Program-made: the position numbers and the translations under genes
The notes under the pieces: model-generated
Seen by the model: the letters and a program-made list of their open reading frames with translations, nothing else
Told to the model about the DNA's origin: nothing
Database searches by the model: none
Shown here: piece by piece, positions 1 to 6,532 of the stretch
How positions within the stretch are numbered: the first letter of the stretch is position 1
How the letters are laid out: each line of letters opens with the position of its first letter
Virus record (IMG/VR): IMGVR_UViG_3300047311_000264
Coordinates: 1-20,356 of that record
Origin: a virus
Length of the DNA stretch: 20,356 bases
Reading direction: 5' to 3' (one strand)

Positions 1-574
1 GCTCCGCTGCAAGCGCGCCGCCGTACGCCATGCGAACGTCGATGTCGTTTCCTTCGACGCCCTTGAACTTGGCATCAAGCGCGACGGTCGCTGTCGTTGC
101 GGTAGCCGTCACCGGCATCGACAAGTCGGCATTGATCGCGGCGGCAATGTTCGTTGCAGTCGTATCAATCGGCTCGCCAGCGGCGACAAATACTTGAACG
201 CGACGCCCACCGATATAGACCGGAAGCGTTCCGGCGGAAGTCGCTGGCGCAGTGATCACGATGTCGCCTTTCGCCGCCACGCCTGCGGTCGCTTCCTTGA
301 TTGGAACGACCCAAAGCTCCTGCGCGAAATTGTTCTTTGTGAAGCTCTCAACCATCGTGTCGAGCATCGAGCCGTAACCAAACAATTGCCGCGCATCGGC
401 CTGCGACGGCACCGGCACCGGCACGTCAGGAAGCGCAGTTCCGCTTGTGAGCATGGTTCCGATGATCAAGGAAGTGAGACGCGAGCGTGGATAGCCCGCC
501 ATCGACGGATCAACTTCAACCCAATAAAGCGGCATCCGCCAATTTTGCGGGATGCTGTTAAACGAGACGGGCAT
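1..574 (-). CDS. Tail sheath protein, Mu gpL-like (N-terminal part, cut by window edge)
   Basis: The frame stays open from an ATG at 574 to the window edge and gives 191 residues, so the C-terminal part lies outside. The protein starts MPVSFNSIPQNWRMPLYWVE and continues through SMAGYPRSRLTSLIIGTML. This matches the start of Mu gpL-type contractile tail sheath proteins, which have a short N-terminal strand, 'R.PL.Y.EVD.S.A', then a nucleotide-fold-like domain. Known gpL proteins are about 500 residues, so roughly 40 percent is present. A sheath subunit assembles around the tail tube and contracts to drive the tube through the envelope. The start has a good Shine-Dalgarno (AAGGAG, about 7 nt upstream). 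It follows the tail completion gene by 38 nt. It is the evidence that a lambda-type head is joined to a contractile tail here. Confidence 0.85.
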   Translation of the reverse strand, partial: MPVSFNSIPQNWRMPLYWVEVDPSMAGYPRSRLTSLIIGTMLTSGTALPDVPVPVPSQADARQLFGYGSMLDTMVESFTKNNFAQELWVVPIKEATAGVAAKGDIVITAPATSAGTLPVYIGGRRVQVFVAAGEPIDTTATNIAAAINADLSMPVTATATTATVALDAKFKGVEGNDIDVRMAYGGALAAE

Positions 575-612
575 GGTCGCTCTCCTTCTTGGTCCGGGGT
601 TGGTGCGGCCTA

Positions 613-1179
613 TCAAGGTCCGCTGTCTGTTTCGATTGTGTACTCGGCTTCGATCTGCGGCGTTCCGCTGTCAACGTGCGCCTTGTCTGGATACTGCGTG
701 GTTACGTGCACGGTCTTTAGATCGTCATCAATCGTCGGCTCGAAGCGGCTGGAGAACTCCATCACCATCTCGACGCGGATTTCGAACAAGGTTGTTTCAC
801 CAACCTTTGCATACTGCGAAACGCGATCCATCTCGGTTACGCCCTCAACAAGGTTCACGAACCTTGGATCGCACAACAGGATGTCATCGAGCAGGCTCAT
901 AGTCTCTTCAAGGTCTTGCAACTGATCCTGCTTGTCGGTCTGTACGTGCACCGCACCTGAGAAGCCAATCGTCAACGAGTGCTTGAAATGCGGTACGGTT
1001 TGATTGGCCTGCCCGTCCTGTAAGCGACGTTCGCGCAGAATGTGAATAGCAAGGACCGGAAGATCGCCCGGCTGTATCTGTAGCATCGGTGTCGATCTGT
1101 AAGTCCTGAACAGCGGACCAAGGCCGCCTTTCGCAAGCTCCATCGCCTTCGCGTGAATAATGCTGGCGTAGTTGCTCAT
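613..1179 (-). CDS. Probable tail completion/terminator protein (uncharacterised)
   Basis: A 188-residue protein starting MSNYASIIHAKAMELAKG. Its ATG overlaps the stop of the head-tail joining gene as ATGA, so the two are translationally coupled. I see no catalytic motif, signal peptide or membrane segment. The central part (HFKHSLTIGFSGAVHVQTDK, then 'LLDDILLCDPRFVNLVEGV') alternates beta and helix, as in tail terminator or completion proteins that cap the tail at the head-tail joint. Position supports this: in Mu- and lambda-like gene orders the gene between the head-tail joining protein and the sheath usually has this role. The function is inferred from order, not from a recognised signature. 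The gene is certain; the product name is not. Confidence 0.6.
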   Translation of the reverse strand: MSNYASIIHAKAMELAKGGLGPLFRTYRSTPMLQIQPGDLPVLAIHILRERRLQDGQANQTVPHFKHSLTIGFSGAVHVQTDKQDQLQDLEETMSLLDDILLCDPRFVNLVEGVTEMDRVSQYAKVGETTLFEIRVEMVMEFSSRFEPTIDDDLKTVHVTTQYPDKAHVDSGTPQIEAEYTIETDSGP

Positions 1180-1559
1180 GCGCGCTGTCTCATGTACGGA
1201 TTGATTTCATCTGCCGGTTCTTTGAGACGCAGCATCAAGGAGCCGCCGCCCTGCCCGTCCTCGTCCAGATCACCAATCCAAAACTGTTTTCCACATGCCG
1301 GGTGGCGCGTATCGGTGATGGTGACGAAGTCGCCCTCCTGCGGGTACGCGGCGAAATCAGCAAGGTTGACATCCAACTTCGTTTGCTGATCGGAGAATAT
1401 CGCCTCGTTCTGCATGATCACATCGAGCTTCGTTGACGAGTAGACGCCGTTTGTCTTGAACGGCAGCACGCCCGGTTGGCTCACGGTCGGCGTATAGACA
1501 ACCGCGATCTGGAAGATGTCTCCCGCTGGTCTGAGAACCAAGGCTTCGAAGTCGATCAT
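1176..1559 (-). CDS. Head-tail joining protein, lambda gpFII-like
   Basis: A 127-residue protein whose ATG (1559) overlaps the upstream stop as ATGA, with AAGGGA as ribosome-binding site. Its pattern fits the gpFII-like head-tail attachment family: an N-terminal strand block, a middle 'DQQTKLDVNLADFAAYPQEG', then 'DFVTITDTRHPACGKQFWIGD' and a C-terminal 'GGGSLMLRLKE'. The 'G..V....G..Y.I.....DG.G...L.L..' ending is the part I recognise. Such proteins sit on the portal/connector ring after packaging and provide the surface on which the tail docks. The slot between capsid genes and tail genes agrees. No irregularities seen. Confidence 0.65.
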   Translation of the reverse strand: MIDFEALVLRPAGDIFQIAVVYTPTVSQPGVLPFKTNGVYSSTKLDVIMQNEAIFSDQQTKLDVNLADFAAYPQEGDFVTITDTRHPACGKQFWIGDLDEDGQGGGSLMLRLKEPADEINPYMRQRA

Positions 1560-1771
1560 GGCAGTCCCTTGAACAGCGCCGCTCTTACTGCGGCGTCTTT
1601 GGCTTCAAGCAACTTGCGCAGTGCCACCGTACGCTCTGGATTTTTCGGCAACTCGACAACAATCAAACTCGCGAGCTTGTGGAAAGGCGCGCTCACCATT
1701 TGCAGACCGGCTGGCAGATGCGTGTAGTTGAAAAACTGCATGATTGGTTCGGGCCTTGGATCGTCAACCAT
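1556..1771 (-). CDS. Acb2/Tad1-like small protein (candidate anti-CBASS/anti-Thoeris nucleotide sponge)
   Basis: A 71-residue protein, MVDDPRPEPIMQFFNYTHLP onward, ending PERTVALRKLLEAKDAAVRA plus a short tail. The pattern 'F.Y.HLP..LQ.VS.PF..LA' followed by 'LP..PERTVALRKLLEAKDAAVRA' is a two-helix hairpin. It resembles phage proteins carrying the Acb2/Tad1 hairpin domain (DUF7681-like). Acb2 sequesters the cyclic oligonucleotide signals of CBASS defence and Tad1 the gcADPR signal of Thoeris. I chose the ATG at 1771 because GGAGC lies directly upstream. The longer frame to 1822 needs a TTG start with no ribosome-binding site. It begins 65 nt after the capsid gene stop and overlaps the head-tail joining start as ATGA. 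The family match is from memory of conserved residues; which nucleotide it binds cannot be read from sequence. Confidence 0.6.
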   Translation of the reverse strand: MVDDPRPEPIMQFFNYTHLPAGLQMVSAPFHKLASLIVVELPKNPERTVALRKLLEAKDAAVRAALFKGLP

Positions 1772-1836
1772 TTCCGCTCCAATCAAATAAAGGAGTACGG
1801 CGTGATCCCCACGCCGCACCAAGTCGTGGAAGGTAG

Positions 1837-2850
1837 CTAGGAGAACGATCCTTTCTGAAGCGCTAGAGGACGAGTACAGAAATTCAAGCCGTTCATCTGC
1901 GTATCAAGGTGAATGCCCTTGTCGTTCGGCATCGGATATTGCTTGACGTAGCGCGCAATACCCATCGTGTTGACCGTCTCGATGTAGTCCGCAGGCGCAT
2001 ACACGGTCGGGAACAGATTTGGCACGCCGGTCGGATAGAAATACGCCGACGCAGTCTCGACCATCGGGGCTCCTTGGGCGTAGCCACGATAGTTGGTCCA
2101 CAGGATGCCGCCAAACGTGAACGATCCCCACGCTTGTCCAGCACTGACATAACCGGATCGCAACTGTGACGCATCCTGTTGGTTGAGGTAGGTGGCGCGA
2201 ACTTCGGCGCAGGACACAAGAGCATCGAAGAACGCATCGCCGCAGATCGCCTCAACGCCATTGAAACCTTGACCGTCGAGGTTGTTGCCCATCGTGCGGA
2301 TCACGCTGGCGCAAATCTGCCTGATGTTCCCTGTCGCCGGTGCTGTACTGAACGGAAAGTTGATCGCGGCGGGCGGTGTAATGCCGTACTCCACGAACAG
2401 GTTGAGCACGGTGCCGTCCGCGTACGTCACGATCCCCTTGATCGCGCCAACGCGGGCGTGCTCCTGCGTGTACTCCAAGGATTGCCCTGCGGTCTGCATC
2501 CGCTCGGCGATCTTGGTCATCACGCTTTCTGTTCCGGTTTCCTCGCCGAATGGCCGCACGCCCTGCACTTCCTCTGCCATCACGGCGTCGTTGATCTCGA
2601 AGTGCGGGACGCCAAGCATACGCATGGCGCGACGCGGCTTCGCGATAGTCGTACCGGGAGCGCCGCGAGGCGACGGAGCAATCAAGGTCAGGATGTTGTT
2701 CTTTTCCTCGATAGCAACCGATGTCTGCGCGATTGACGTTGACTGAAACAGTCCGCGACTTGAGATGTAACCGGGCTGAAACAACATCTTGTTGATGGCG
2801 ATTGAAAGCGGCACCACGCCGAAACCATCGCCGCGAAAGATATCAAGCAT
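1837..2850 (-). CDS. Major capsid protein, lambda gpE family
   Basis: A 337-residue protein starting MLDIFRGDGFGVVPLSIAIN and ending in 'NFCTRPLALQKGSFS'. It has the usual gpE-family length and layout. The N-terminal arm is followed by 'TIAKPRRAMRMLGVPHFEIN', a long helix region 'ESVMTKIAERMQTAGQSLEYT', and then 'IKGIVTYADGTVLNLFVEYG', a strong family signature. The C-terminal half has 'GYVSAGQAWGSFTFGGILW' and a 'Y.APADYIETVNTMG' segment, typical of the HK97-like fold. It forms the icosahedral shell with the decoration protein encoded just upstream. The ATG has AAGGA about 8 nt upstream. It follows the decoration gene by 41 nt. Confidence 0.92.
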   Translation of the reverse strand: MLDIFRGDGFGVVPLSIAINKMLFQPGYISSRGLFQSTSIAQTSVAIEEKNNILTLIAPSPRGAPGTTIAKPRRAMRMLGVPHFEINDAVMAEEVQGVRPFGEETGTESVMTKIAERMQTAGQSLEYTQEHARVGAIKGIVTYADGTVLNLFVEYGITPPAAINFPFSTAPATGNIRQICASVIRTMGNNLDGQGFNGVEAICGDAFFDALVSCAEVRATYLNQQDASQLRSGYVSAGQAWGSFTFGGILWTNYRGYAQGAPMVETASAYFYPTGVPNLFPTVYAPADYIETVNTMGIARYVKQYPMPNDKGIHLDTQMNGLNFCTRPLALQKGSFS

Positions 2851-2891
2851 TTCCGTGTTCCTTGTTTGATGCGTTTGACGCGGTTGCGGGT

Positions 2892-3563
2892 TCAGCGGGC
2901 GATGATGCCAGCGGCTTTGAGCGTCTGAAGTCCGATGACCTGTTCAGGCGCAGTGATCGCGCCCCATGAGATCAAGTTCTTGTTGACTTCAGCATTACGC
3001 GCGATGATCGCGGTGCGCAGTCCTTCACCGGGGATCGTGCCGCCAGCGTAGATGCAGAGCGCATTGCAATCCGCTCCTACCGCAGCCGGAACGTAGGTCG
3101 CCGGTTGCGTCGCCGTTGCCGCCGCCGAAAACTTGACCGGCATCCCAACGTAGATAGTTGTTGGATCGGCGAAGTAGGCGGCGTCGCGCGAGATCGCGCC
3201 ATTGCCCTCCGACAGAATGAATTCCGCGCTGTGATGCGGCTCAGTCAATACCGTGAAGTGCGGCACGCTGGCGGCAAACGGCGTGACTACAGCGTCGCGT
3301 TCCTCCGGGGAAAGCGCAGCAAGTCGCTCCGCTTCCTTGGCCCTCTCCGCGTCCGCCTCGCGCTTGGCCGCGATCTCAGCCTCTTCGAGTTTGAATTTGT
3401 CTTCTGCGGCCTTGATCTCACGCTCATGAACAAGGGCACGGCCCTCGTCGGCTTTTTTCTCGCCCTCGACGCGGCGCTTCTCTTCCGCCTTGCGTTGCTC
3501 TTCGGCGGCGTGCTTCGGATCAACCTTGGGATTGTGACGTGCATCCCCGTATGTGTCGCTCAT
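2892..3563 (-). CDS. Head decoration protein (gpD-like) with a long charged N-terminal helix
   Basis: A 223-residue protein from the ATG at 3563, supported by AAGGAG 6 nt upstream; a TTG two codons earlier lacks support. The C-terminal 110 or so residues look like lambda gpD: 'FTVLTEPHHSAEFILSEGNG', 'ISRDAAYFA', 'TTIYVGMPVKFS', then 'IPGEGLRTAIIARNAEVNKN' and the ending 'LKAAGIIAR'. gpD trimers clamp the expanded shell at its three-fold sites. Normal gpD is about 110 residues. Here residues about 15-95 add an Ala/Glu/Lys/Arg-rich stretch (for example 'RKAEEKRRVEGEKKADEGRA') predicted to be one long helix or coiled coil. The extension could project from the capsid surface or act inside the prohead before maturation; sequence does not decide. 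It sits between protease and capsid genes, as expected. Confidence 0.82.
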   Translation of the reverse strand: MSDTYGDARHNPKVDPKHAAEEQRKAEEKRRVEGEKKADEGRALVHEREIKAAEDKFKLEEAEIAAKREADAERAKEAERLAALSPEERDAVVTPFAASVPHFTVLTEPHHSAEFILSEGNGAISRDAAYFADPTTIYVGMPVKFSAAATATQPATYVPAAVGADCNALCIYAGGTIPGEGLRTAIIARNAEVNKNLISWGAITAPEQVIGLQTLKAAGIIAR

Positions 3564-3590
3564 ATCCAACTCCTTCTGATTTTCCTTGTT

Positions 3591-4589
3591 TCACTTCTTG
3601 AAGCGGGCATTGATCTTGTCAGTGACCTTGTCCCACATCGATGTCGTCACCGCTTCCTTGCCCGGCAACATCGGATGGTGCGGCGTCACTGGCGGATCGG
3701 CCGCTCGCATCGTCAACAACTCCTTGCGCACTTGATCGACGGGAGTATTCGCCCGCACGTAGCCGCCGACGCGATCAGCCGCATTCGCCAGCGTGCACAG
3801 ATCAGTGACGCTGGACACGTACGCGCGATGCTCTTCGATGCCTTGCTGCTTGGCGAGCGTCACGATCTGCGCTGTCGGCTGTTCCTTGATCGGCGGCGAA
3901 GCCGGTGGAGCAACCGGCTGTTCCACCGGCTTCTCAGGTTCCGGCGCAGGGGACGGCGGGTCACCTTGCTCGGTCCCTGTCTCGGCGCGGAAGCGATCCG
4001 CCGCCGCCTTCGGCAATAGTCTCAAGGAGAACTTCGCCGTCATCTCGACCGCTTCGGTGACTTCGTCGGCGAAGCCAAGTTTGTGGGCCTCGTCCGCGCT
4101 CATGAGGCGATCTTCCTTCATCAGCGCTTTGACCTTGGCCTGCGTTGACTTCGAGCGGGTGGCGTAGGTCGCGGTCAAGGACTTGTCGATGCGATCAAGG
4201 TCGTCGGCCGTCGCGCGCATGTCGTCAGCGTTGCCCATCGAGAAACCGGATGCGCCGTGGATCAGCATGAAGGAGTTGGACGGCATCACGATCTTATCCG
4301 CCGCCATCGCGATGAAGGACGCGGCCGACGCAGCGATGCCATCGACCATCGCCGTCACTTCCGCCGAATGGTTCTTGATCGCATTGTGAATTGCAACACC
4401 ATCAAACACATCGCCGCCCGGCGAATTGATGCGAAGCGTGAGCGCGTTAAGCTCGCCAAGCGCAGCAAGGTCATCGATGAATTGCTTGGCGGTGACGGTA
4501 TCGTCGCCCCAAAAGGATTTGCCGATCTCGTCATAGATCAGGATTTCCCCAACCTTGTCTTCCGCTTTCATCGTGAACCAATGGCGCAT
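3591..4589 (-). CDS. Prohead maturation protease, ClpP-like serine peptidase
   Basis: A 332-residue protein from the ATG at 4589, 16 nt after the portal stop, with GGAG 8 nt upstream. The open frame runs further up, but that part lies inside the portal gene. Residues 10-180 form a ClpP-like domain: 'TLRINSPGGDVFDGVAIHNA' (the SPGG oxyanion strand), 'VDGIAASAASFIAMAAD' with probable nucleophile Ser88, 'MLIHGA' with His111, and 'KEDRLMSADEAHKLGFADEV' with a likely third residue Asp160. A Pro/Glu-rich linker (about 205-245) follows, then a charged C-terminal segment that may be scaffold-like, ending 'DKVTDKINARFKK'. Such enzymes cleave scaffold and capsid N-termini during prohead maturation. The gene order of portal, protease, decoration and capsid is classic. 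Confidence 0.9.
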   Translation of the reverse strand: MRHWFTMKAEDKVGEILIYDEIGKSFWGDDTVTAKQFIDDLAALGELNALTLRINSPGGDVFDGVAIHNAIKNHSAEVTAMVDGIAASAASFIAMAADKIVMPSNSFMLIHGASGFSMGNADDMRATADDLDRIDKSLTATYATRSKSTQAKVKALMKEDRLMSADEAHKLGFADEVTEAVEMTAKFSLRLLPKAAADRFRAETGTEQGDPPSPAPEPEKPVEQPVAPPASPPIKEQPTAQIVTLAKQQGIEEHRAYVSSVTDLCTLANAADRVGGYVRANTPVDQVRKELLTMRAADPPVTPHHPMLPGKEAVTTSMWDKVTDKINARFKK

Positions 4590-4605
4590 GTTCAAACTCC
4601 TATGC

Positions 4606-6192
4606 TCACGCCGCATCTGCGGCATCTTGATCGGCTTGCTCCTGCGCGGCTTCTTGAGCGGCGTCCTGCGCGGCTTGGTTCGCTGCATCGGCCGATGCTT
4701 GATCGCTCGGAGACATCGGTTGATTTGCCGCCGCGTAGACAACGGGGAAGACCAGATCAAGCTCTTCTGCCCGCTCCTTGTCCTCAGCAATACGCCGGTC
4801 GTTTTCCTCCGGGTCCGATCCTTCGGCTTCAACAACATCGCTGCGCGACTTGAAGCCTGCATCGACGGCGAGCTTTTCAGCCTGCCGGTCCTTGAGTGGA
4901 TCAACCCAATCGTTGCGCTGCGGTATCCACTTCGCGCGCTGATAGCTTGCTTGGTCGGCGACGTAAACGCCCGCGTTCACTTCAACCGCCTGTGCAAGGA
5001 CGGCGGTATCGAGCCATCGTCGCCAGATCGGGACGCACATTTGATAGACGATTACATTGTGCTGAAACTGTTCCAGTTTGCGCCGGTACTCCACGATTGA
5101 TCCGCGCAAGGATGAATAGTTTGCTCGTCGCAAATCGGATGTGGCGACAGAATAAGGAATGCCCAACGCTCCGTAGAGCGCGACTTGTTGACGATACTGA
5201 TACGCCTCATACGATCCGCCGACATCAGCAGGCTCCGAAAACTTGATGTCCTCTCCGGGGAGCAAGGTCTGCATCGTGCCGGGTTCAAGTCCGCTAAGAC
5301 CAATTCCTTCTTGCGGCGCGGACGTATCCAGACCGTCAATCGGGATCACGTCCTCTGGCGTCGCTGTCGTGATGAAACCGGCGAACATCGCGGAGATGCG
5401 TTTGCGCTCCAGTTCCGCGTCATCGTACTGATCAAGCAAGAACATCCGCACCAATGCGGGCGTGACCAATGGAACGCCGCGCATCTGCCCCGGACGCGTG
5501 CACTTGAAGATGTGCAGGATTTCAGAAGCCGGGATGCGTACAGGGTAAATCGATGCGATTGGTTGCTCGATGGGAAAGTCGCCTGGATGCACCGGATAGA
5601 ACCAGTACGCCGCACGGCGACCAATCGCATCAAGCTCGATGCCGTTCATGATCCAATTGCCGTTCGCGGCCTGTTGATTGAACCAGTACGGGCACATGTC
5701 GCTTTCGAGCAATTGAATTTGCAGCGGGACCTTGAAGCCGTCCTCCGGTCTGCGGTTGCGAAAGCGCACGAAGCATTCGCCGCCCTCAAACAAGGAACGC
5801 GCCACGATGGTCTGCATCCCGTAGAAGTCGGCGATGCCGTCCGCGTCCGCCTCGTCGGTCCAATCAAGCCATAGCTGCATCACCGCTTGGCGTAGATCGG
5901 GATCATCTTCAATCAAGGACGATGGCTTGATGCCGGTGCCGATCAGGTTCGCGGTGAAGCTCTCGCAGGCGGCGTTGGCGTGCGGATTGTTCCGCATCGC
6001 ATCGCGCGCACGCGAGCGCAGCAAGGCTCCTGTCGCCGACATGATGACGTTGGTGGTGTACTGCGTCGGCATCCAAGATTTGAGCCGCCGCCGCTGCCCC
6101 GCGCCGTCGTAATAGTTGCTGGCGCGCTTCCCGGTGCGCGAAATGAACCTACCAAGAATGCCTTCCGACAACGCGTCACGAACGATGCCCAT
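4606..6192 (-). CDS. Portal protein, lambda gpB family
   Basis: A 528-residue protein starting MGIVRDALSEGILGRFISRT. It is recognised by 'RDAMRNNPHANAACESFTAN' and 'LIGTGIKPSS' (lambda-B-type 'N..A..A......VG.G'), the middle 'QIQLLESDMCPYWFN', 'ASEILHIFKCTRPGQMRGVP' (a strong portal signature) and the late 'SDLRRANYSSLRGSIVEYRR'. The C-terminal 50 residues are Ala/Gln/Asp-rich and low complexity. A dodecameric portal occupies one vertex, is the channel for DNA entry and exit, and binds the terminase. The ATG has a modest AAAGG. The start lies within a few bases of the gpW-like gene's stop, so the two are probably coupled. Confidence 0.92.
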   Translation of the reverse strand: MGIVRDALSEGILGRFISRTGKRASNYYDGAGQRRRLKSWMPTQYTTNVIMSATGALLRSRARDAMRNNPHANAACESFTANLIGTGIKPSSLIEDDPDLRQAVMQLWLDWTDEADADGIADFYGMQTIVARSLFEGGECFVRFRNRRPEDGFKVPLQIQLLESDMCPYWFNQQAANGNWIMNGIELDAIGRRAAYWFYPVHPGDFPIEQPIASIYPVRIPASEILHIFKCTRPGQMRGVPLVTPALVRMFLLDQYDDAELERKRISAMFAGFITTATPEDVIPIDGLDTSAPQEGIGLSGLEPGTMQTLLPGEDIKFSEPADVGGSYEAYQYRQQVALYGALGIPYSVATSDLRRANYSSLRGSIVEYRRKLEQFQHNVIVYQMCVPIWRRWLDTAVLAQAVEVNAGVYVADQASYQRAKWIPQRNDWVDPLKDRQAEKLAVDAGFKSRSDVVEAEGSDPEENDRRIAEDKERAEELDLVFPVVYAAANQPMSPSDQASADAANQAAQDAAQEAAQEQADQDAADAA

Positions 6193-6194
6193 GA

Positions 6195-6521
6195 CTACAA
6201 ACCTTTGTCGGCTTGCGTGGTCATCCTGATCTGACGAATGCGCCCACCGTATCCAAGTAATTCCGCCAAATCCTCTTCCAGCCCGTTCAGGATTTGCCGC
6301 AGTTCCGCGAGCGAACGAAACTCAGTGCGCTTGTCGCCGTAGCCCGCGCTATTGACGCCGGAAAAGATCACCGCTTTGAGCGCAGTGATCTGACCAAGGA
6401 TTTGTTCTGGAGTTTCGGGAGCAAGATCGATAGTGGTGCGGGACGCCAACTTGCGCACCATCGCGCGCTGCGCATCGGTCGGCGGCAGCGGCGTTCCTTG
6501 GGTCCTCTTCAGGATTGGCAT
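6195..6521 (-). CDS. Head-tail connector, lambda gpW-like
   Basis: A 108-residue protein from the ATG at 6521 (MPILKRTQGTPLPPTDAQRA), 11 nt after the large terminase stop. The longer open frame upstream is inside the terminase gene. The C-terminal half, 'ILGQITALKAVIFSGVNSAG' then 'RTEFRSLAELRQILNGLEED', has the gpW layout of a helix, a short beta turn with a basic/aromatic residue, and a second helix 'S..EL...L..L'. gpW plugs the portal after packaging and prepares the tail docking site. lambda gpW is 68 residues, so about 40 N-terminal residues are extra. The ribosome-binding site is weak and distant, suggesting translation coupled to the terminase. The next in-frame ATG (6461) has no better site. 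Confidence 0.72.
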   Translation of the reverse strand: MPILKRTQGTPLPPTDAQRAMVRKLASRTTIDLAPETPEQILGQITALKAVIFSGVNSAGYGDKRTEFRSLAELRQILNGLEEDLAELLGYGGRIRQIRMTTQADKGL

Positions 6522-6532
6522 GAGCGGAGCCG

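Noticed and set aside
194-925. Rightward 243-residue open frame at the left end
   Set aside because: Antisense to the sheath and tail completion genes; Arg/His/Ser-rich composition without a ribosome-binding site.
3105-4019. Rightward 304-residue open frame opposite the decoration and protease genes
   Set aside because: Arg/Leu-rich shadow of two well-supported genes on the other strand.
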